From Streptomyces sp. NBC_01750 (GTDB lineage Bacteria > Actinomycetota > Actinomycetes > Streptomycetales > Streptomycetaceae), in NCBI RefSeq assembly GCF_035918095.1, contig NZ_CP109137.1, forward strand, positions 6,512,001-6,576,000: DNA of 64,000 nt. Direction: 5' to 3'. The translations under genes and the position numbers were made by a program. The notes beneath the pieces are model-generated. The model searched no databases. It was not told where the DNA came from and worked only from the letters and a program-made list of their open reading frames with translations. Below are positions 31,912-41,376 of this stretch, one piece after another; within the stretch, counting starts at the first letter, position 1; every line of letters starts with the position of its first letter.

Positions 31912-32352
31912 ATGGAGGCCGGCCCTCGCGACACGGAGCAGGGAAGACGGGACGCAGCGGACACCGCGCCCCGTCTGAGTCCGGACGGGCCTGACGAGCA
32001 GGACGTGATCGCGGCCGAGGTCGAGGTCGAACTGCGCCCGCAGCGCAGGCTGCGGATCTGGCAGCTCGCCCCCATCGTGATGCTCGCCGCCATCGGCTCC
32101 CTGATGTTCGCCTTCCCCCTCGCCTTCGGCACCGGCGACGGCGGAGCGGTCGTCGCCATGCTGGGACTGCTGATCAGCTGCTGCGCCGCCGGCTGGGGCG
32201 TGATGGCGGCCCGCCGCGTGGGCCACACCTGGCCCGGACTGCCGGCCCGCGGCTCCGGGGAGCGCCCCGACTGGCGGGTCATGGCTCTGTACGTCGGCGT
32301 GGGAGTGGCGATCGTCGCGCTCGCCGTCTGGCGCGTGGCACGCCTGCGCTGA
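31912..32352 (+). CDS. Membrane protein of unknown function
   Basis: A 146-residue protein (from ATG 31912) with a hydrophilic acidic N terminus of about 45 residues and three hydrophobic segments (about 50-72, 78-95 and 125-142). GGGAGGG at 31896-31902 suits the ATG at 31912 better than the GTG at 31906. It lies between miaA and dapF in a conserved order. No recognised domain or function. Confidence 0.65.
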   Translation: MEAGPRDTEQGRRDAADTAPRLSPDGPDEQDVIAAEVEVELRPQRRLRIWQLAPIVMLAAIGSLMFAFPLAFGTGDGGAVVAMLGLLISCCAAGWGVMAARRVGHTWPGLPARGSGERPDWRVMALYVGVGVAIVALAVWRVARLR

Positions 32353-32372
32353 TGTCGGCCCGGCCGTCCTCG

Positions 32373-32378
32373 TACGAT
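32373..32378 (+). promoter_or_regulatory. -10 hexamer just before dapF GTG
   Basis: TACGAT, 7 bases before the GTG at 32386. Together with a weak -35 this would make a leaderless dapF transcript and argues for the GTG rather than the ATG at 32377, which lies inside the hexamer. Confidence 0.45.
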
Positions 32379-32385
32379 GGACGGC

Positions 32386-33276
32386 GTGAACACTCCGCAC
32401 ACCGCGCCGATCGCCTTCCTCAAGGGCCACGGGACCGAGAACGACTTCGTGATCGTCCCTGACCCGGACAACGCTATCGACCTGCCCGCATCAGCCGTCG
32501 CCAGGCTCTGCGACCGCCGGGCCGGCATCGGCGGTGACGGTCTGCTGCATGTCGTGCGGTCCGCGGCTCACCCCGAGGCGCGTGCCATGGCGGACGAGGC
32601 CGAGTGGTTCATGGACTATCGCAACGCCGACGGTTCGATCGCCGAGATGTGCGGCAATGGCGTAAGGGTTTTCGCCCGCTACCTCGAGCGGGCGGGCCAT
32701 GCCGAGGCGGGCGACCTGGCAGTCGCCACCCGCGGCGGCGTCAAGAAGGTCCACCTCGCCAAGGAGGGCGACGTCACGGTCTCGATGGGGCGCGCGCTGC
32801 TCCCCGAGGACGGCGTCACGGTCACCGTCGACGGCCGCAGCTGGCCCGCCCGCAACATCAACATGGGCAATCCGCACGCGGTGGCTTTCGTCGACGACCT
32901 GGACCACGCAGGGGACCTGTTCTCCGCACCGCCCTTCAGCCCGGCGTCGGTCTACCCGGACGGCGTGAACGTCGAGTTCGTCGTCGACCGCGGTGAGCGC
33001 CATGTCGCCATGCGCGTGCACGAGCGCGGCTCCGGCGAAACCCGCTCCTGCGGCACGGGGGCGTGCGCCGTCGCCGTCGCGGCCGCCCGCAGGGACGGCG
33101 CGGACCCCGCGGTCACCGGCGCCTCGGTCACCTACACCGTGGATCTCCCCGGCGGACGGGTGGTGATCACGGAGCGGCCCGACGGCGAGATCGAGATGAC
33201 AGGCCCCGCCGTCATCGTCGCCGAGGGATACATCGAACCGGCCTTCCTGGCTGTGCCCGAAACCGTGATCGCATAG
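32386..33276 (+). CDS. dapF: Diaminopimelate epimerase
   Basis: A 296-residue PLP-independent epimerase that converts LL- to meso-diaminopimelate for lysine and, potentially, cell-wall synthesis. The two catalytic cysteines are C89 in MCGNG and C222 in SCGTGACA, and NINMGNPHAV is another family motif. Streptomyces peptidoglycan uses LL-DAP, so this enzyme mainly serves lysine formation. I chose GTG 32386 (VNTPHTAPIAF) because it matches the family N terminus and has the -10 spacing; ATG 32377 is in frame. Location downstream of miaA is conserved. Confidence 0.94.
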   Translation: MNTPHTAPIAFLKGHGTENDFVIVPDPDNAIDLPASAVARLCDRRAGIGGDGLLHVVRSAAHPEARAMADEAEWFMDYRNADGSIAEMCGNGVRVFARYLERAGHAEAGDLAVATRGGVKKVHLAKEGDVTVSMGRALLPEDGVTVTVDGRSWPARNINMGNPHAVAFVDDLDHAGDLFSAPPFSPASVYPDGVNVEFVVDRGERHVAMRVHERGSGETRSCGTGACAVAVAAARRDGADPAVTGASVTYTVDLPGGRVVITERPDGEIEMTGPAVIVAEGYIEPAFLAVPETVIA

Positions 33277-33416
33277 AGCTTCGCTCGAATGGGTGATCCG
33301 TTTCACGCTGAGCGAGAGCCGGACTCCGCCACGTGGTGGGCTCGGTAGCATCAAGCACCGGCACGGAGTGCAAGCCTGCCCTTTCCACCGCCGGTCGAAG
33401 CTGCCGGAGGTGCCCC

Positions 33417-35504
33417 ATGAGTGCAGAGGCCACCAACCCTGGTGCCCACAGCCGCAGGCGCGGCCGTCCCAGGATCGACCTCCGCAGGCTGGGCCGCGCC
33501 GCGCTCCTGGGGCCTGCCGCCCGGGACCGGCTGCCGGACGCGATCGGCCATGTCGCCGAGGCGCACCGCGCACACCATCCCGACGCCGACCTCGCCATCC
33601 TGCGCAAGGCGTACGTCCTGGCCGAGTCCTCCCACCGCGGACAGTTTCGCAAGAGCGGCGAGCCGTACATCACGCATCCGCTCGCCGTGACGCTGATCCT
33701 CGCCGAACTGGGCGCCGAGACCACGACATTGACCGCCTCACTCCTCCACGACACCGTCGAGGACACCGAGGTGACGCTCGATCAGGTGCGTTCGGAGTTC
33801 GGCGCCGAGGTCTGTTACCTGGTCGACGGCGTCACCAAACTGGAGAAGGTCGACTACGGCGCCGCCGCTGAACCCGAGACCTTCCGCAAGATGCTCGTCG
33901 CCACCGGCAACGACGTCCGCGTCATGTCGATCAAACTCGCCGACCGGCTGCACAACATGCGCACGCTCGGCGTCATGCGACCTGAGAAACAGGCTCGTAT
34001 CGCCAAGGTCACCCGCGACGTCCTCATCCCCCTCGCCGAACGGCTCGGTGTACAGGCGCTCAAGACCGAGCTGGAGGACCTGGTCTTCGCGATCCTCCAT
34101 CCGAAGGAGTACGAACGAACCCGCGCCCTCATCGCCGACAACGCCGGCGCGGGTGATGCCCTCGCCGCCACCGCGGAGGACTTCAAGGCGGTGCTGCGGG
34201 ACGCCGGTATCCCCGCCGAAGTCCTCATCAGACCACGGCACTTCGTCTCCGTGCACCGCGCGCGGCGCAAGCGCGGCGAGATGCGCGGCACGGACTTCGG
34301 CCGGCTGCTGGTGCTCGTCGGCGAGGATGCCGACTGCTACGGCGTCCTGGGTGAGCTGCACACCTGTTTCACCCCGGTGATCTCCGAGTTCAAGGACTTC
34401 ATCGCCGCCCCCAAGTTCAACCTGTACCAGTCGCTGCACACCGCCGTCGCGGGCACGGACGGCGCGGTCACCGAAGTCCTCATCCGTACGCACCAGATGC
34501 ACAAGGTCGCCGAAGCCGGAGTGATCGCACTCGGCAACCCATACGTACCCCTGGAACCTGTCGAAGGGGCAGAACCGGCCGACGGCGAGCGCGCCGACCC
34601 CACCCGGCCCGGCTGGCTCTCCCGCCTCCTGGAGTGGCAGCAGTCCACCCCCGACCCCGACACTTTCTGGACCTCCCTGCGTGCGGATCTGGCACAGGAC
34701 CGGGAGATCACCGTCTTCCGCGCCGACGGCGGCATGCTCGGACTGCCGGTCGGCGCGAGCTGCGTGGACGCCGCGTACGCGCAGTACGGCGAGGAGGCGC
34801 ACGCCTGTATCGGCGCACGCGTCAACAGCCGCCTCGCGACGCTCAGTACGGTGCTGAGCGACGGCGACACTGTGCATCTGCTGCTCGCCCAGGACTCCGC
34901 TTCCGGCCCGTCGCCCGACTGGCTCGACCATGCCCGCACACCCGCCGCGCGCATCGCCATCACCGCCTGGCTCGAGGCGAATCCGGAGGGGACGAAGGTC
35001 CCCACGGCCGCCCCCCGCCGGCCCGCCCCCGTGACCGCCGACCGGCGGGCGGCCGCGAACGCCGTCGTCGATCTGCCGGACGCGACGGTACGTCTGGCCG
35101 GCTGCTGTACGCCCGTACCGCCGGATGCCGTCACCGGCTTCGCGGTCCGTGGGGGCGTCGTCACCGTCCACCGCGAGAAGTGCCCGGCCGTAGCCCGTAT
35201 GAGAGCCCTGGACCGCGAGCCCATCGCGGTGAGCTGGGGCGATGCCGCCGAATGCCGGGTCACCCTGATCGCCGAGTCCTTCGGCCGGCCACGTCTGCTG
35301 GCAGATCTCACCGAGGCCATCGCGACCGAGGGCGCGGCCATCGTCTCGGCCACCGTCGAGCCGCCCAGCGAACAGCGCGTACGGCACACGTACACCCTTC
35401 AACTCCCGGACGCCGCCGGGCTTCCCGCCCTGATGCGTGCCATGCGCGATGTGCCGGGGGTGTACGACGTGAGCCGCACCCAGCATCCGGCGGCCAGCGC
35501 CTGA
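33417..35504 (+). CDS. rshA: RelA/SpoT-homologue Rsh with altered synthetase site
   Basis: A 695-residue long Rsh protein. The HD hydrolase domain is intact: YITHP, H111-D112 in LLHDTVEDTE, and IKLADRLHNMR. The synthetase domain keeps D293 and E353 (TEVLIRT), but the G-loop motif normally RPKHYYSIYQK reads RPRHFVSVHRA, replacing two lysines (Arg at 274, Ala at 282). The usual YDLVGIR is also replaced. A TGS domain, CC-type zinc motif (GCCTP, HREKCP) and ACT domain follow. Streptomyces have a main RelA elsewhere plus this RshA. Hydrolase bias is my inference. Start ATG 33417 has a GGAGG upstream. Confidence 0.88.
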   Translation: MSAEATNPGAHSRRRGRPRIDLRRLGRAALLGPAARDRLPDAIGHVAEAHRAHHPDADLAILRKAYVLAESSHRGQFRKSGEPYITHPLAVTLILAELGAETTTLTASLLHDTVEDTEVTLDQVRSEFGAEVCYLVDGVTKLEKVDYGAAAEPETFRKMLVATGNDVRVMSIKLADRLHNMRTLGVMRPEKQARIAKVTRDVLIPLAERLGVQALKTELEDLVFAILHPKEYERTRALIADNAGAGDALAATAEDFKAVLRDAGIPAEVLIRPRHFVSVHRARRKRGEMRGTDFGRLLVLVGEDADCYGVLGELHTCFTPVISEFKDFIAAPKFNLYQSLHTAVAGTDGAVTEVLIRTHQMHKVAEAGVIALGNPYVPLEPVEGAEPADGERADPTRPGWLSRLLEWQQSTPDPDTFWTSLRADLAQDREITVFRADGGMLGLPVGASCVDAAYAQYGEEAHACIGARVNSRLATLSTVLSDGDTVHLLLAQDSASGPSPDWLDHARTPAARIAITAWLEANPEGTKVPTAAPRRPAPVTADRRAAANAVVDLPDATVRLAGCCTPVPPDAVTGFAVRGGVVTVHREKCPAVARMRALDREPIAVSWGDAAECRVTLIAESFGRPRLLADLTEAIATEGAAIVSATVEPPSEQRVRHTYTLQLPDAAGLPALMRAMRDVPGVYDVSRTQHPAASA

Positions 35505-35569
35505 CCTCGTTCGGGTGGCACGACGCGCGCCGCCACGGTCCGCGCCGGGCCCGCTGATAGCCGTAGTGC

Positions 35570-37024
35570 ATGCTGCACACCTCTCGACGCCGCCTGCGTG
35601 CCACGCTGCTGGCCGCCGCATCGGCAACCCTCGTCGCCGCGGCCCTGCCCCCGCCCGCACCGCTCGGCATCGGCGATCCGCTCTTTCCGCAGCTGGGTAA
35701 TCCCGGCTATGACGTCATTGCCTACGACATCGCCCTCACCTATCGCGGTAGCAACACCGAGCCGCTGGACGCCGTCACACGGATCGACGCACTGGCGACG
35801 CGGGACCTGAACCGCATCAATCTCGACTTCACGCACGGCACCGTCGGCGCGGTCGAAGTGAACGGCGAGTCCGCCGAGTTCGCGGTCGCCGGAGAGGACC
35901 TGGTCGTCACCCCGCCGGAAGTGGTCGAGAAGAGGTCACCGCTGCGGATCACCGTCCGCCACACCAGCGACCCGAGGGGACCCGCGGACGCCGGAGGCTG
36001 GGTGCGTACGAGAGACGGGCTCGCGATGGCGAACCAGGCCGACGCCGCACACCGGGTCTTCCCGTCCAACGACCACCCTGCCGACAAGGCGTACTTCACC
36101 TTCCGGATCACCGCGCCCAGCGAGCTCACCGTGGTGGCCAACGGGGTGCGGATGGCAAAGGCAGGGACCGGGCCCACCACCACATGGGCGTACCGGACCC
36201 GGCATCCCATGGCCACCGAGCTGGCCCAGGTGTCGATCGGCCGCTCGACTGTCGTCCACCGCCAGGGGCCGCTCGCTCTGCCCGTACGCGATGTGGTGCC
36301 GACCGCGGAGCGCACGAAGCTGGAGCCCTGGCTGAAGAAGACTCCGGAACACCTGGAGTGGATGGAGCGGCAGGTCGGCCCCTATCCCTTCGAGTCGTAC
36401 GGGGTGCTCATCGCCGATGCCGACACCGGATTCGAGCTGGAGACGCAGACGCTCTCGCTCTTCGAGCTCTCGCTCTTCACCTCGGGCAGCTACCCCGAGT
36501 GGTACGTCGACTCGGTCATGGTGCATGAGCTGGCCCATCAGTGGTTCGGCAACAGTGTCTCGCCCCGCACCTGGTCCGATCTGTGGCTGAACGAGGGGCA
36601 CGCCAGCTGGTACGAGGCGCTGTACGCCGACGAGAAGGCGCAGAAGTTCCTGGACCTGCGGATGCGTGAGGCGTACAAGCAGTCCGACGTCTGGCGTGCC
36701 GACGGCGGACCGCCGGCCGCGCCCAAGCCGCCGGAGCCGGGGGAGAAGATCAGCCTCTTCCGCCCCGTGATGTACGGCGGCAGCGCACTGGTCCTGTACG
36801 CGCTGCGGCAGACGATCGGGAAGGACGCCTTCGGGCAGCTGGAGCGGGCCTGGGTGAGCGAGTTCCGGGACCGGACGGCGACCACGGCCGATTTCTCGGC
36901 ACTGGCCTCGCGGACCGCGGGCCGCGACCTGTCGGCGTTCTTCCGGGGATGGCTGTACGGGAAGCGGACGCCGCCGATGCCGGGGCACACGGACTGGCGC
37001 ACCGAGGCCGTCGCAGCCCGCTGA
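35570..37024 (+). CDS. Secreted M1-family metallopeptidase
   Basis: A 484-residue zinc aminopeptidase-like protein with a Sec-type signal peptide (basic start, Ala-rich h-region to about residue 26). The zinc site is HELAH, H319-E320...H323, with the third ligand E342 in LNEGHASW (HExxH-18-E). The GAMEN exopeptidase motif is altered (ELETQT at about 286), and the C-terminal ERAP-like domain is missing, so this is the short bacterial form. Substrate unknown. It lies between rshA and hflX. Confidence 0.88.
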   Translation: MLHTSRRRLRATLLAAASATLVAAALPPPAPLGIGDPLFPQLGNPGYDVIAYDIALTYRGSNTEPLDAVTRIDALATRDLNRINLDFTHGTVGAVEVNGESAEFAVAGEDLVVTPPEVVEKRSPLRITVRHTSDPRGPADAGGWVRTRDGLAMANQADAAHRVFPSNDHPADKAYFTFRITAPSELTVVANGVRMAKAGTGPTTTWAYRTRHPMATELAQVSIGRSTVVHRQGPLALPVRDVVPTAERTKLEPWLKKTPEHLEWMERQVGPYPFESYGVLIADADTGFELETQTLSLFELSLFTSGSYPEWYVDSVMVHELAHQWFGNSVSPRTWSDLWLNEGHASWYEALYADEKAQKFLDLRMREAYKQSDVWRADGGPPAAPKPPEPGEKISLFRPVMYGGSALVLYALRQTIGKDAFGQLERAWVSEFRDRTATTADFSALASRTAGRDLSAFFRGWLYGKRTPPMPGHTDWRTEAVAAR

Positions 37025-37187
37025 AACCGGGGTGACGGCCCCGGCAGCCCCGTGCGACCATCAACAGGTCGGCGACGTGGCCGGGCCGGAACCCCCATGG
37101 GGAATCATCCGGAGCCGTTACACGTTGTGACTGGTGTATCGGACTTTCCGCCGGTACTTCATCGACTCCCATCGACGTAAGGATCCA

Positions 37188-38678
37188 ATGACCTCCTCTT
37201 CATCCCCTTCCCAGGACGAGCAGAGCTTCGCGGACACGCGCACAGAGAGCCTTCGGGCTGACGCCCTGATGGAAGAGGACGTCGCCTGGAGCCACGAGAT
37301 CGACGGAGAGCGGGACGGCGATCAGTTCGACCGCTCCGAGCGTGCCGCGCTGCGGCGCGTGGCAGGTCTCTCCACCGAGCTCGAGGACGTCACCGAGGTC
37401 GAGTACCGGCAGCTGCGTCTTGAGCGTGTGGTGCTGGTCGGCGTATGGACCACGGGGACGGTGCAGGACTCGGAGAATTCCCTCGCGGAGCTGGCGGCGC
37501 TCGCCGAGACGGCGGGCGCGCAGGTGCTCGACGGCGTCATTCAGCGCCGTGACAAGCCCGACCCGGCCACCTACATCGGCTCCGGCAAGGCGCAGGAGCT
37601 GCGAGACATCGTGCTCGAAACCGGCGCCGACACCGTCGTCTGCGACGGTGAGCTCAGCCCCGGCCAGCTGATTCACCTCGAAGACGTCGTCAAGGTCAAG
37701 GTGGTCGACCGCACTGCCCTGATCCTCGACATCTTCGCCCAGCACGCCAAGTCCCGAGAGGGCAAGGCGCAGGTCGCGCTGGCGCAGATGCAGTACATGC
37801 TGCCGAGGCTGCGCGGCTGGGGCCAGTCGCTGTCCCGGCAGATGGGTGGCGGCGGCGGTGGCGGCATGGCCACCCGTGGCCCCGGTGAGACCAAGATCGA
37901 GACGGACCGGCGTCGGATCCGCGAGAAGATGGCGAAGATGCGCCGGGAGATCGCGGAGATGAAGACGGGCCGCGAGATCAAGCGGCAGGAGCGCCGGCGC
38001 AACAAGGTGCCCTCGGTCGCGATCGCCGGCTACACCAACGCAGGCAAGTCGTCTCTGCTCAACCGCCTCACGGGCGCCGGAGTCCTGGTGGAGAACGCAC
38101 TGTTCGCCACCCTGGACCCGACCGTCCGCCGGGCCGAGACGCCGAGTGGCCGGCTCTACACCCTGGCCGACACCGTCGGGTTCGTACGGCATCTGCCGCA
38201 CCACCTCGTCGAGGCCTTCCGCTCCACCATGGAGGAGGTCGGGGAATCCGACCTGATCCTGCACGTGGTGGACGGATCGCACCCGGCGCCGGAGGAGCAG
38301 CTGGCCGCTGTGCGCGAGGTGATCCGCGATGTGGGCGCGACGGACGTGCCCGAGATCGTGGTGATCAACAAGGCGGATGCGGCCGATCCGCTCGTACTGC
38401 AGCGACTGCTGCGTATCGAGCGGCACGCGATCGCGGTGTCGGCGAGGACCGGCAGGGGCATCGACGAGCTGCTCGCGCTGATCGACGTCGAACTGCCGCG
38501 GCCCGAGGTCGAGATCGAGGTCCTCGTGCCGTACACCCAGGGCGGGCTGGTATCGCGGGTGCATGCCGAGGGCGAGGTTCTCTCCGAGGAACACATCACG
38601 GAGGGCACGCTGCTCAAGGCGCGGGTGCATGAGGAGCTGGCCGCGGCGCTGGCGCCGTATGTGCCGGCGACTCGCTGA
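37188..38678 (+). CDS. hflX: GTPase HflX
   Basis: A 496-residue ribosome-associated GTPase that splits stalled or stressed ribosomes. An N-terminal HflX-specific domain (about 70-200) contains IQRRDKPDPATYIGSGKAQEL; a Gly-rich linker with GGGGGGG and RGPGETKIETDRR follows; the G domain has GYTNAGKS (G1), DTVGFVRHLPHHLVEAF (G3) and NKAD (G4). Start ATG 37188 follows AAGGATCCA; an open frame from 37134 lacks a ribosome-binding site. A strong hairpin terminator follows. Confidence 0.95.
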   Translation: MTSSSSPSQDEQSFADTRTESLRADALMEEDVAWSHEIDGERDGDQFDRSERAALRRVAGLSTELEDVTEVEYRQLRLERVVLVGVWTTGTVQDSENSLAELAALAETAGAQVLDGVIQRRDKPDPATYIGSGKAQELRDIVLETGADTVVCDGELSPGQLIHLEDVVKVKVVDRTALILDIFAQHAKSREGKAQVALAQMQYMLPRLRGWGQSLSRQMGGGGGGGMATRGPGETKIETDRRRIREKMAKMRREIAEMKTGREIKRQERRRNKVPSVAIAGYTNAGKSSLLNRLTGAGVLVENALFATLDPTVRRAETPSGRLYTLADTVGFVRHLPHHLVEAFRSTMEEVGESDLILHVVDGSHPAPEEQLAAVREVIRDVGATDVPEIVVINKADAADPLVLQRLLRIERHAIAVSARTGRGIDELLALIDVELPRPEVEIEVLVPYTQGGLVSRVHAEGEVLSEEHITEGTLLKARVHEELAAALAPYVPATR

Positions 38679-38695
38679 TCGCGTACTGAACGGAC

Positions 38696-38744
38696 AAGCC
38701 GGAAGGCCCGCCCCCTCATCGAGAGGGGGCGGGCCTTCCGGCTT
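38696..38744 (+). terminator. Strong 21-bp hairpin between hflX and protease gene
   Basis: Arms at 38696-38716 and 38724-38744 are perfectly complementary over 21 bp with the 7-base loop CATCGAG. It lies between convergent genes and can end both transcripts. Confidence 0.9.
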
Positions 38745-38769
38745 GGTGTGTGTCCAGCGGCCGGCAGGC

Positions 38770-39939
38770 TTACCGCCCCGCGAACTTGTCGCTCATGGTG
38801 GTGTAGATCTGCTTGGCTCCCGCGCCCAGGCGCGGACCCGCCAGCCAGCCCGAAGTGACCGGGCCGATGGAGGTGTTGGAGACCAGCGCAAGCTTGCCGT
38901 TCGGCTGGTTGGCGAACCAGCCCCCGCCGGAGGAACCGCCGGTCATGGTGCAGCCGATCCGCCACATCGTCGGCGTACCGGGAGCGATCGAGAGACGGCC
39001 CGGACGGTCGACGCACTTGTGCATGATCGCGCCGTCGTACGGCGGGGCAGCCGGGTAGCCCCAGGCGCCCATCGCGCTGATGCTCTTGGCCTCGGGCGCG
39101 TCGAAGTCGACGTCGAGGGCGTTGCCCACCGTCTCCTCCAGCGACTTGGTGCCCTTCTCCGGCTTCACATGCATCACGGCGTAGTCGTACGGAGCGCCCG
39201 TACCGCCGGTCGGGCCGCCCTCGGAGATCCACTGGCCCGAGGTCGAGACCCAGTCGGCCCAGTAGACGCCGTACGGGGCGATCTCCTGCGGCTGCGCGTT
39301 CTCCAGCGCGGCCGGGGACTTGCCCAGGTCGTTGTACGAGGGGACGAAGGCGATGTTGCGGTACCAGCCGCCCGCCTGACCCGCGTGCACACAGTGGCCC
39401 GCGGTCCACACCATGTTGGACTTGCCAGGGTTCTTCGGGTCCTTGACGACGGTGGCGGAGCACACCATCGAACCTTCGGGCGAGTCGAAGAAGACCTTGC
39501 CGACCGGGGCGGCGTTCTCGTGGTACGGCTTCTTCTCCGCCTGGGCCCGGACCGGGCGCGGCTCCGGGTCGGTGACGTCCTGGTCACCGGAGATGTCGCC
39601 GGCCGCGAGCGTCTTCGCCGGGGCCTTCGCCGTGGTCATCCGCTGGGGCTTCCACAGCCCCTCGATCACCGGGTTGACGAAGTCCTTGGCCTCACGCAGC
39701 CACTTGTCCTTCTCCCAGTTCTTCCACTCGCCGTTCTTCCACTTGTCCAGGTCGACACCGTGCTCCTTGAGCTTGTCGGCCAGGTCCGCGGGAAGATCCG
39801 CGCCACCCTTGTCGGCGGCGGGGCTGGACGCGGCGGGCTTGTCGGATGCCTTGTCCTCGCCGGGACCACAGGCGGTGGCCGTCAGCGCGAGAGCTGCGGC
39901 AATGCCGGTGGCAGCCAGCAGCGGACGTATGGATCGCAT
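38770..39939 (-). CDS. Secreted trypsin-like serine protease lipoprotein (copy 1)
   Basis: A 389-residue exported lipoprotein with lipobox LTATAC near residue 24. A pro-like region (about 45-110) carries KWKNGEWKNWEKDKW, a block repeated in the neighbouring paralogue. The chymotrypsin-fold domain has His H182 in WTAGHC, an Asp in YDYAVMHV and Ser S337 in GGSSGGGW. The ATG at 39939 has AGGGGGA upstream. It and copy 2 are clearly a tandem duplication. The substrate is unknown; both proteins may remain cell-wall associated. Confidence 0.88.
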   Translation of the reverse strand: MRSIRPLLAATGIAAALALTATACGPGEDKASDKPAASSPAADKGGADLPADLADKLKEHGVDLDKWKNGEWKNWEKDKWLREAKDFVNPVIEGLWKPQRMTTAKAPAKTLAAGDISGDQDVTDPEPRPVRAQAEKKPYHENAAPVGKVFFDSPEGSMVCSATVVKDPKNPGKSNMVWTAGHCVHAGQAGGWYRNIAFVPSYNDLGKSPAALENAQPQEIAPYGVYWADWVSTSGQWISEGGPTGGTGAPYDYAVMHVKPEKGTKSLEETVGNALDVDFDAPEAKSISAMGAWGYPAAPPYDGAIMHKCVDRPGRLSIAPGTPTMWRIGCTMTGGSSGGGWFANQPNGKLALVSNTSIGPVTSGWLAGPRLGAGAKQIYTTMSDKFAGR

Positions 39940-39981
39940 GGAAACGATTCCCCCTGAAGTGCTTTTGGAAATGTGCCTATG

Positions 39982-40059
39982 TGCCATGAACGTGTCGTGC
40001 GTCAGCTGACGGCGTGGTGGTGCTGCCGTGCGCGTGAATTGCCATGAGCGTGTCACGCG
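39982..40059 (+). repeat. Two related 20-mers before protease copy 1
   Basis: TGCCATGAACGTGTCGTGCG (39982-40001) and TGCCATGAGCGTGTCACGCG (40040-40059) differ at 3 positions and start 58 bases apart in the upstream region of protease copy 1. They could be regulator sites or a duplication trace. Confidence 0.55.
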
Positions 40060-40160
40060 AAAGGGCGGCCTTCCGGGGCCGCCCGTGCTTCGGCATCACT
40101 CTATGCCGGTGCGGAGTCGCGCAGTTGAGACGGACCCCACCTGCACGGAGTCTCCACGAC

Positions 40161-40191
40161 GAAGGGCAGGAGCCATTGACTCCTGCCCTTC
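40161..40191 (-). terminator. Hairpin after protease copy 2
   Basis: GAAGGGCAGGAG (40161-40172) and its complement (40180-40191), 12 bp with loop CCATTGA, directly downstream of the minus-strand protease gene ending at 40201. Confidence 0.8.
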
Positions 40192-40200
40192 GTGGACTGC

Positions 40201-41376
40201 TTACTGGCCCGCGAACTTCTTGCTGACCGAGTTGTAGACGCCCTTGGCCTCGTCACCCAGGCGCGGACCCGCCAGCCAGCCCGCCGTCACCGGGCCGATG
40301 GAGGTGTTGGAGACCAGGGCGGGCTTGCCGTCCTGGCCGTTGGCCACCCAGCCCCCGCCGGAGGAGCCGCCGGTCATGGTGCAGCCGATGCGGTACATCG
40401 TGGGGTTGTTGGCCTTGATGGACAGCCGGCCCGGCTTGTCGGAGCACTGGAAGAGCTTCTGGCCGTCGTACGGCGGTGCCGCCGGGTAGCCCTTGGCGGT
40501 CATGTTGTCGATCTTCGGCACAGCCGGGGCGTTGAAGTCGACCGGGAGCGCCGAACCCACTGTCTCCTCCAGCGACTTGCCCGTGCCGCCCTTCTCGGGC
40601 GTGACGTGGATCACGGCGAAGTCGAACGGAGCGCCCTGACCGCCGGTCGCGGCGCCCTGGGAGATCCACTGTTCGGAGGTCTGGGCCCAGTCGCCCCACC
40701 ACACGCCGTAGGGAGCTATCTGCTCCTTGGGAGCCTTCTCCAGGTCGGCGGTGGGCTTGGCGCCGTCGTTGTACGACGGCACGAACGCGATGTTGCGGTA
40801 CCAGCCGCCGTTCTTTCCGGCGTGCACACAATGGCCGGCGGTCCACACCATGTTGGACTTGCCGGGGTGGGCCGGGTCCTTGACGACGGTCGCGGAGCAG
40901 ACCATCGAACCTTCCGGGCCGTCGAAGAAGACCTTGCCGATCTCGGCGGCGTTGGAGTGGTACGGAGCCTTCACAGCCTGCGCGTTGACCGGCGCGGGCG
41001 TGGGGTCGGTGACGCCTTCGTCGCCCGAGATGTCGTTGTCGACGGGCTTCTCCGGCGGCTTGTCGGCATCGCGCATCCGGTCCGGGTCCCAGAGGTCCTC
41101 GATGATCGGGTTGACGAAGTCCTTGGCCTCACGGAGCCACTTGTCCTTGTCCCAGTTCTTCCACTCGCCGTTCTTCCACTTGTCCAGGTCGATCCCGCGC
41201 TCCTTGAGCCGGTCCTTGAGATCGTCCGGGATGGTGATCTTGCCGTCCGCGGACTGGCTTGCGGGCGTGCTCGGCTTCTCGCCCGCGTTGTCCTCACTCG
41301 GACCGCAGGCGGTGGCAGCCAGCGCGAGTACAGCGGCGATGGAGGCCGATGCCAGCGTCGGGCGAATGGGTCGCAT
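40201..41376 (-). CDS. Secreted trypsin-like serine protease lipoprotein (copy 2)
   Basis: A 391-residue paralogue of the preceding gene. Lipobox LAATAC, the KWKNGEWKNWDKDKW pro-like block, H182 in WTAGHC, an Asp in FDFAVIHV and S339 in GGSSGGGW are all retained, so it should be active. The ATG at 41376 has AGGGGGA upstream, in the same position as in copy 1. It ends in a hairpin, so the two copies are separate transcription units. Divergent from the siderophore operon. Confidence 0.88.
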   Translation of the reverse strand: MRPIRPTLASASIAAVLALAATACGPSEDNAGEKPSTPASQSADGKITIPDDLKDRLKERGIDLDKWKNGEWKNWDKDKWLREAKDFVNPIIEDLWDPDRMRDADKPPEKPVDNDISGDEGVTDPTPAPVNAQAVKAPYHSNAAEIGKVFFDGPEGSMVCSATVVKDPAHPGKSNMVWTAGHCVHAGKNGGWYRNIAFVPSYNDGAKPTADLEKAPKEQIAPYGVWWGDWAQTSEQWISQGAATGGQGAPFDFAVIHVTPEKGGTGKSLEETVGSALPVDFNAPAVPKIDNMTAKGYPAAPPYDGQKLFQCSDKPGRLSIKANNPTMYRIGCTMTGGSSGGGWVANGQDGKPALVSNTSIGPVTAGWLAGPRLGDEAKGVYNSVSKKFAGQ

